The notes beneath the pieces were generated by a model that did no database searches, had not been told where the DNA came from, and worked only from the letters and a program-made list of their open reading frames with translations. A program made the position numbers and the translations under genes. A DNA stretch of 7,755 bases from an uncultured Actinomycetes bacterium (GTDB lineage: Bacteria > Actinomycetota > Acidimicrobiia > Acidimicrobiales > Acidimicrobilacustridaceae). Location of the stretch: NCBI GenBank assembly GCA_945957335.1, contig CAMFLJ010000179.1:1-7755 (forward strand), read 5' to 3'. Numbering within the stretch: position 1 is the first letter of the stretch; the number at the start of each line of letters is the position of its first letter. Below are positions 5,918 through 7,755 of this stretch, one piece after another.

Positions 5918-5925
5918 CGGCGCCG

Positions 5926-6654
5926 ATGATCAGAACCGCCTGGCGCGACCGCGTCCTCGTCGTCACCATCGACCGCCCCGAGCGCCGCAACGCGCTCGAC
6001 CACGACGCCCTGGCCGGGCTCGAGGCCGCGCTGGCCGAGGCCGCCGCCGCCGACACCCGGGCCATGGTGCTCACCGGGGCCGAGGGCCACTTCTGCTCGG
6101 GGGCCGACCTCACCACGGTCGAGGACGACGAGTTCGTCGCCGCGCTGTCACGCGTGCTGCGGGGGCTGCGCGACGCGCCGTTCCCGACGATGGCCGCGGT
6201 CGAGGGCTTCGCCCTCGGCGCCGGCACGCAGCTCGCCATCGCCTGCGACCTGCGCACCGCCACCGCCGACGCCGGCTTCGGCGTGCCCGCCGCCAAGCTC
6301 GGCCTGCTCGTCGACCAGTGGACCGTGCGTCGCCTCGTCGGGCTGGTCGGCCAGTCGACGGCCCGCCACGTCCTGCTCAGCACCGACGTGGTGTCGGGCG
6401 AGAGGGCCTTCCAGCTCGGGCTGGTGCACCACCTCGGCGATCCGGAGGAGGCGCTGTCCTGGGCCGACCGCATCGCCCGGCTGGCGCCGCTCACCCTTCA
6501 GGGGCTGAAGGTCGGCCTGGCCGAGGCCGACCCCGACGTGCCCACCACCCCCGCCTACGCGGCGGCGTTCGAGCGGGCGTGGGGGAGCGCGGACCTGGCC
6601 GAGGGCCTGGCCGCCTTCGCCGAGAAGCGCAGCCCCGAGTTCGAGGGCCGCTGA
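5926..6654 (+). CDS. echA6: EchA6-like crotonase-fold protein lacking hydratase glutamates
   Basis: The 242-residue product is a crotonase-superfamily protein: RPERRNALD (17-25), the first oxyanion loop GHFCSGADL (54-62) and the second VEGFALGAGTQLAIACD (92-108). In enoyl-CoA hydratase (rat numbering) Glu144 lies in GGGCE and Glu164 in PEI; here these are Gln102 (GAGTQ) and Ala122 (VPAAKLG), so hydration is unlikely. Remembered features of mycobacterial EchA6 (Rv0905) match: GAGxQLAxxCDLR, a K-x-G-L-x-x-D-x-W segment with RRL after it, IARLAPL, AWGS, and the KR-P-F-x-G tail. EchA6 is reported to bind long-chain acyl-CoA without hydrating it and to pass acyl chains to fatty acid synthase II for mycolate synthesis. 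In an organism without mycolates the role would differ, perhaps acyl-CoA binding. It follows the phosphatase by 22 nt and probably has its own leaderless promoter. Hairpins follow. Confidence 0.88.
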   Translation: MIRTAWRDRVLVVTIDRPERRNALDHDALAGLEAALAEAAAADTRAMVLTGAEGHFCSGADLTTVEDDEFVAALSRVLRGLRDAPFPTMAAVEGFALGAGTQLAIACDLRTATADAGFGVPAAKLGLLVDQWTVRRLVGLVGQSTARHVLLSTDVVSGERAFQLGLVHHLGDPEEALSWADRIARLAPLTLQGLKVGLAEADPDVPTTPAYAAAFERAWGSADLAEGLAAFAEKRSPEFEGR

Positions 6655-6656
6655 GC

Positions 6657-6675
6657 CGGCCCTGCTTCTGGGCCG
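6657..6675 (+). terminator. GC-rich hairpin after the EchA6-like gene
   Basis: CGGCCC (6657-6662) and GGGCCG (6670-6675) form a 6-bp all-GC stem with a 7-nt loop, beginning 3 nt after the stop codon. No T-run follows, so this is at best an actinobacterial-type terminator without a U-tract. Confidence 0.4.
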
Positions 6676-6686
6676 AAGGCATATCT

Positions 6687-6714
6687 GGGACGCGTCCCCG
6701 GACGCTGGGTCCGG
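6687..6714. terminator. Two adjoining hairpins in the convergent gap
   Basis: GGGACGCGTCCC (6687-6698) is a perfect 12-bp palindrome. It shares one base with CCGGAC (6698-6703) / GTCCGG (6709-6714), a 6-bp stem with a 5-nt loop. They sit between the convergent genes ending at 6654 and 6723, so a two-way terminator is plausible. No T-run is seen. Confidence 0.35.
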
Positions 6715-6722
6715 ATGGGCGC

Positions 6723-7118
6723 TCAGTCCCCGATGAACGCGATGTAGGTGTGCACACCGCTCGCGCACTGCGAGGCCAGGGATCGGATTTCGGCCAGCGC
6801 AGCACGATCGGCATCGTCGAGGGCTGTCCGGCCCTCCAGATGGTCAAGGTCGTCGAGTAGGTGTGCCATCTGCAGATGGTTCAGGACGAGATCGCCGTAG
6901 GGGTCCAGGTATCGAAGCAGCCGTGTGTCCGGTGCGATGGCGAGGATCTGCTGGGCGAGTTGATCGCTGAGCTCAGCCGATGAGTCGAGCGTTGCGGATT
7001 CTCTCGAGCCTGCTTCCTTCTGAATCACCACGCGGAAGTGCACCGCCAGAGTGTCCCAGACCGCCGGCTCGTTGACGGTCGGTCCCAAGGTTGGCTCGGG
7101 CGATCTCTGAAATCTCAT
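6723..7118 (-). CDS. Unrecognised 131-residue helical protein in a low-GC segment
   Basis: The product is soluble, acidic and predicted mostly helical. It has WDTLAVHFRVVIQ near the front, a mid part with RLLRYLDPYGDLVLNHLQMA (69-86) and the acidic, Leu-rich LLDDLDHLEG after it, and the tail GVHTYIAFIGD. The tail and the NHLQ segment look conserved-protein-like, but I cannot assign a family. No signal or membrane segment is seen. The frame is open to 7502, but the upstream part overlaps the divergent gene and reads as low-quality Arg/Pro/Thr-rich sequence, so ATG 7118 is chosen; AGAAG lies 4 nt upstream as a weak ribosome site. Local GC is about 57%, against about 75-78% in the genes to the left, which suggests recent transfer. 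It is divergent from the DUF222 gene and convergent with the EchA6-like gene. Confidence 0.65.
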   Translation of the reverse strand: MRFQRSPEPTLGPTVNEPAVWDTLAVHFRVVIQKEAGSRESATLDSSAELSDQLAQQILAIAPDTRLLRYLDPYGDLVLNHLQMAHLLDDLDHLEGRTALDDADRAALAEIRSLASQCASGVHTYIAFIGD

Positions 7119-7125
7119 AGTTCTT

Positions 7126-7165
7126 CTGGTGGATGTTGTGTACACCAGTTCGTTGCTGGTAGAGT
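7126..7165. promoter_or_regulatory. Divergent promoter region with inverted and direct repeats
   Basis: CTGGTG (7126-7131) is inverted as CACCAG (7143-7148), and GTGTACAC (7138-7145) is an 8-bp palindrome. CTGGT recurs at 7156 and 7167. On the plus strand TTGTGT (7136-7141) and TAGAGT (7160-7165), 18 nt apart, make a reasonable -35/-10 pair for the DUF222 gene, with a leader of about 75 nt. The repeats overlap the -35 side, as an operator would. This is the most AT-rich stretch of the window. Confidence 0.4.
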
Positions 7166-7247
7166 TCTGGTTCTTCCCCTTCGACACCGCTGCCGAGTTC
7201 CCGGTGGTGTGGTGTCCTCCAGTCGGTTCGGTCCGTGGAGTCAGCCC

Positions 7248-7755
7248 ATGCGGTCGGGGAACGAGGAGCAGGGCCCCATCATCCCTGCGGGGTGTGACAG
7301 CCACTCGGTCGATGACGTGTCGCTGGTCGAGGTCGTGTTGGGGGTGTGCGCGGGTCGGTTCGGGCTCGATGCGGGTCTGGAGTGGGGGTGTCTCGACGGG
7401 GCCGGGTTGCGTGGCGCGGCGGAGGGTCTGCAGCGGGTGATCGGCGCGTTGCAGCATCAGCAGCGCCGGGTGCTCGGGCTGATCGACGAGCGCAACGCCC
7501 ACACAGCCGAAGGGTCGCGTGACGCGGCGGACTGGGCGGCGGGCCGGTTGGGGATCTCACGCCGGGCAGCGGCGGAGGGGATCGACACCGCCAAGAAGCT
7601 CGAGGAGTTCCCGTCGCTCGCAGCGAAGGCCGCGGCCGGTGAGCTCACACCGGAGCAGACCAAGCCGGTCCTCGATCTCGTGACCGCGGCCGCCGCGAAC
7701 GGCGACCTCCACGCGGATCGCACGTGGGCCACCAACGCCCCCGGCATCGGCGTCG
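7248..7755 (+). CDS. DUF222/13E12 repeat-family protein, HNH endonuclease type (5' part)
   Basis: The frame runs from ATG 7248 to the window edge (169 codons). GGAG (7237-7240) lies 7 nt before the ATG and fixes this start over GTGs at 7209 and 7212. After a divergent N-terminus (1-60), residues 61-169 read as the DUF222 domain: QRVIGALQHQQRRVLGLIDE, then EGSRDAADWAAGRLGISRRAA (88-108), AKKLEEFPSLAAKAAAGELT (115-134), and EQTKPVLDLVTAAA. In this family a basic linker and a C-terminal HNH nuclease domain normally follow; that part lies beyond the edge, so nuclease capacity cannot be judged. Such genes occur in many copies in actinobacterial genomes and are linked to mobile or repetitive elements (REP13E12 in mycobacteria). 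The upstream gap and neighbour have unusually low GC, in keeping with an acquired segment. Confidence 0.85.
   Translation, partial: MRSGNEEQGPIIPAGCDSHSVDDVSLVEVVLGVCAGRFGLDAGLEWGCLDGAGLRGAAEGLQRVIGALQHQQRRVLGLIDERNAHTAEGSRDAADWAAGRLGISRRAAAEGIDTAKKLEEFPSLAAKAAAGELTPEQTKPVLDLVTAAAANGDLHADRTWATNAPGIGV

Noticed and set aside
3918..6494. 858-codon open frame on the minus strand
   Set aside because: It runs antisense to the phosphatase and EchA6-like genes, both of which carry complete family motifs. Its Ser/Arg/His/Val-rich translation is an antisense artefact of high GC.
7129..7440. 103-codon plus-strand frame starting in the divergent promoter
   Set aside because: It is out of frame with the DUF222 protein, whose start has a clear ribosome site, and shows no motif.
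7119..7502. N-terminal extension of the 131-residue protein to 7502
   Set aside because: The extra part is antisense to the DUF222 coding region and the promoter region and reads as low-complexity sequence.
1..7755. CRISPR array, tRNA, rRNA, riboswitch or intact insertion sequence
   Set aside because: No regularly spaced direct repeats, no cloverleaf-like sequence and no transposase frame were seen on reading; a dedicated RNA search was not possible here.

Overview
The window is very GC-rich (about 75% over most of its length), with GTG and ATG starts, dense packing on both strands and protein types typical of Actinomycetota. The protein style (EchA6-like crotonase, PAS-GAF-SpoIIE phosphatase, DUF222/13E12 protein) fits a high-GC actinobacterium, perhaps of the Acidimicrobiia. 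That placement is an inference from composition and remembered families, not from a search.

Layout. Positions 1-277 hold the 5' part of an Ala/Pro-rich minus-strand reading frame that runs off the left edge. It is divergent from a TetR-family regulator (408-1016) that resembles mycobacterial FasR. A near-palindrome overlaps the regulator's likely -10 box, so autoregulation is plausible. Between the regulator and the next, convergent gene lie two tandem long hairpins built from four alternating copies of one 9-mer. On the minus strand follow a GT4-type glycosyltransferase (1416-2504) and, overlapping it by ATGA, a two-helix membrane protein (1141-1419). Only 21 bp away, divergently, starts a GH63/MGH1-like glycoside hydrolase (2526-3725). 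The transferase and hydrolase probably act on related intracellular glycosides. The hydrolase converges on a one-helix membrane protein (3722-4111, minus), the two sharing the tetramer CTAG as stop codons.

That membrane protein is divergent from a PAS-GAF-SpoIIE phosphatase (4287-5903, with coding signal probably starting further upstream). The phosphatase is followed 22 bp later by a crotonase-fold protein that matches mycobacterial EchA6 in detail. It lacks both catalytic glutamates of true enoyl-CoA hydratases (5926-6654). GC-rich hairpins follow.

From about 6700 the base composition drops to about 55-58% GC. This segment has an unrecognised 131-residue protein (6723-7118, minus) divergent from the 5' part of a DUF222/13E12 (HNH-endonuclease-type) gene (7248 to the edge). 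It looks like an acquired or mobile-element-associated segment.

Several starts are preceded by TANNNT hexamers (TACCGT twice, TAGGTT twice, TAACAT once) at 7-8 nt (apparently leaderless) or roughly 45 nt upstream. This suggests a common housekeeping -10 element. No tRNA, rRNA, CRISPR array or intact insertion sequence was seen. Nothing here is a clear undescribed multi-gene system. The items most worth checking are the tandem hairpin pair, the inactive-crotonase identity, the possible CTG start of the phosphatase, and the low-GC right end.
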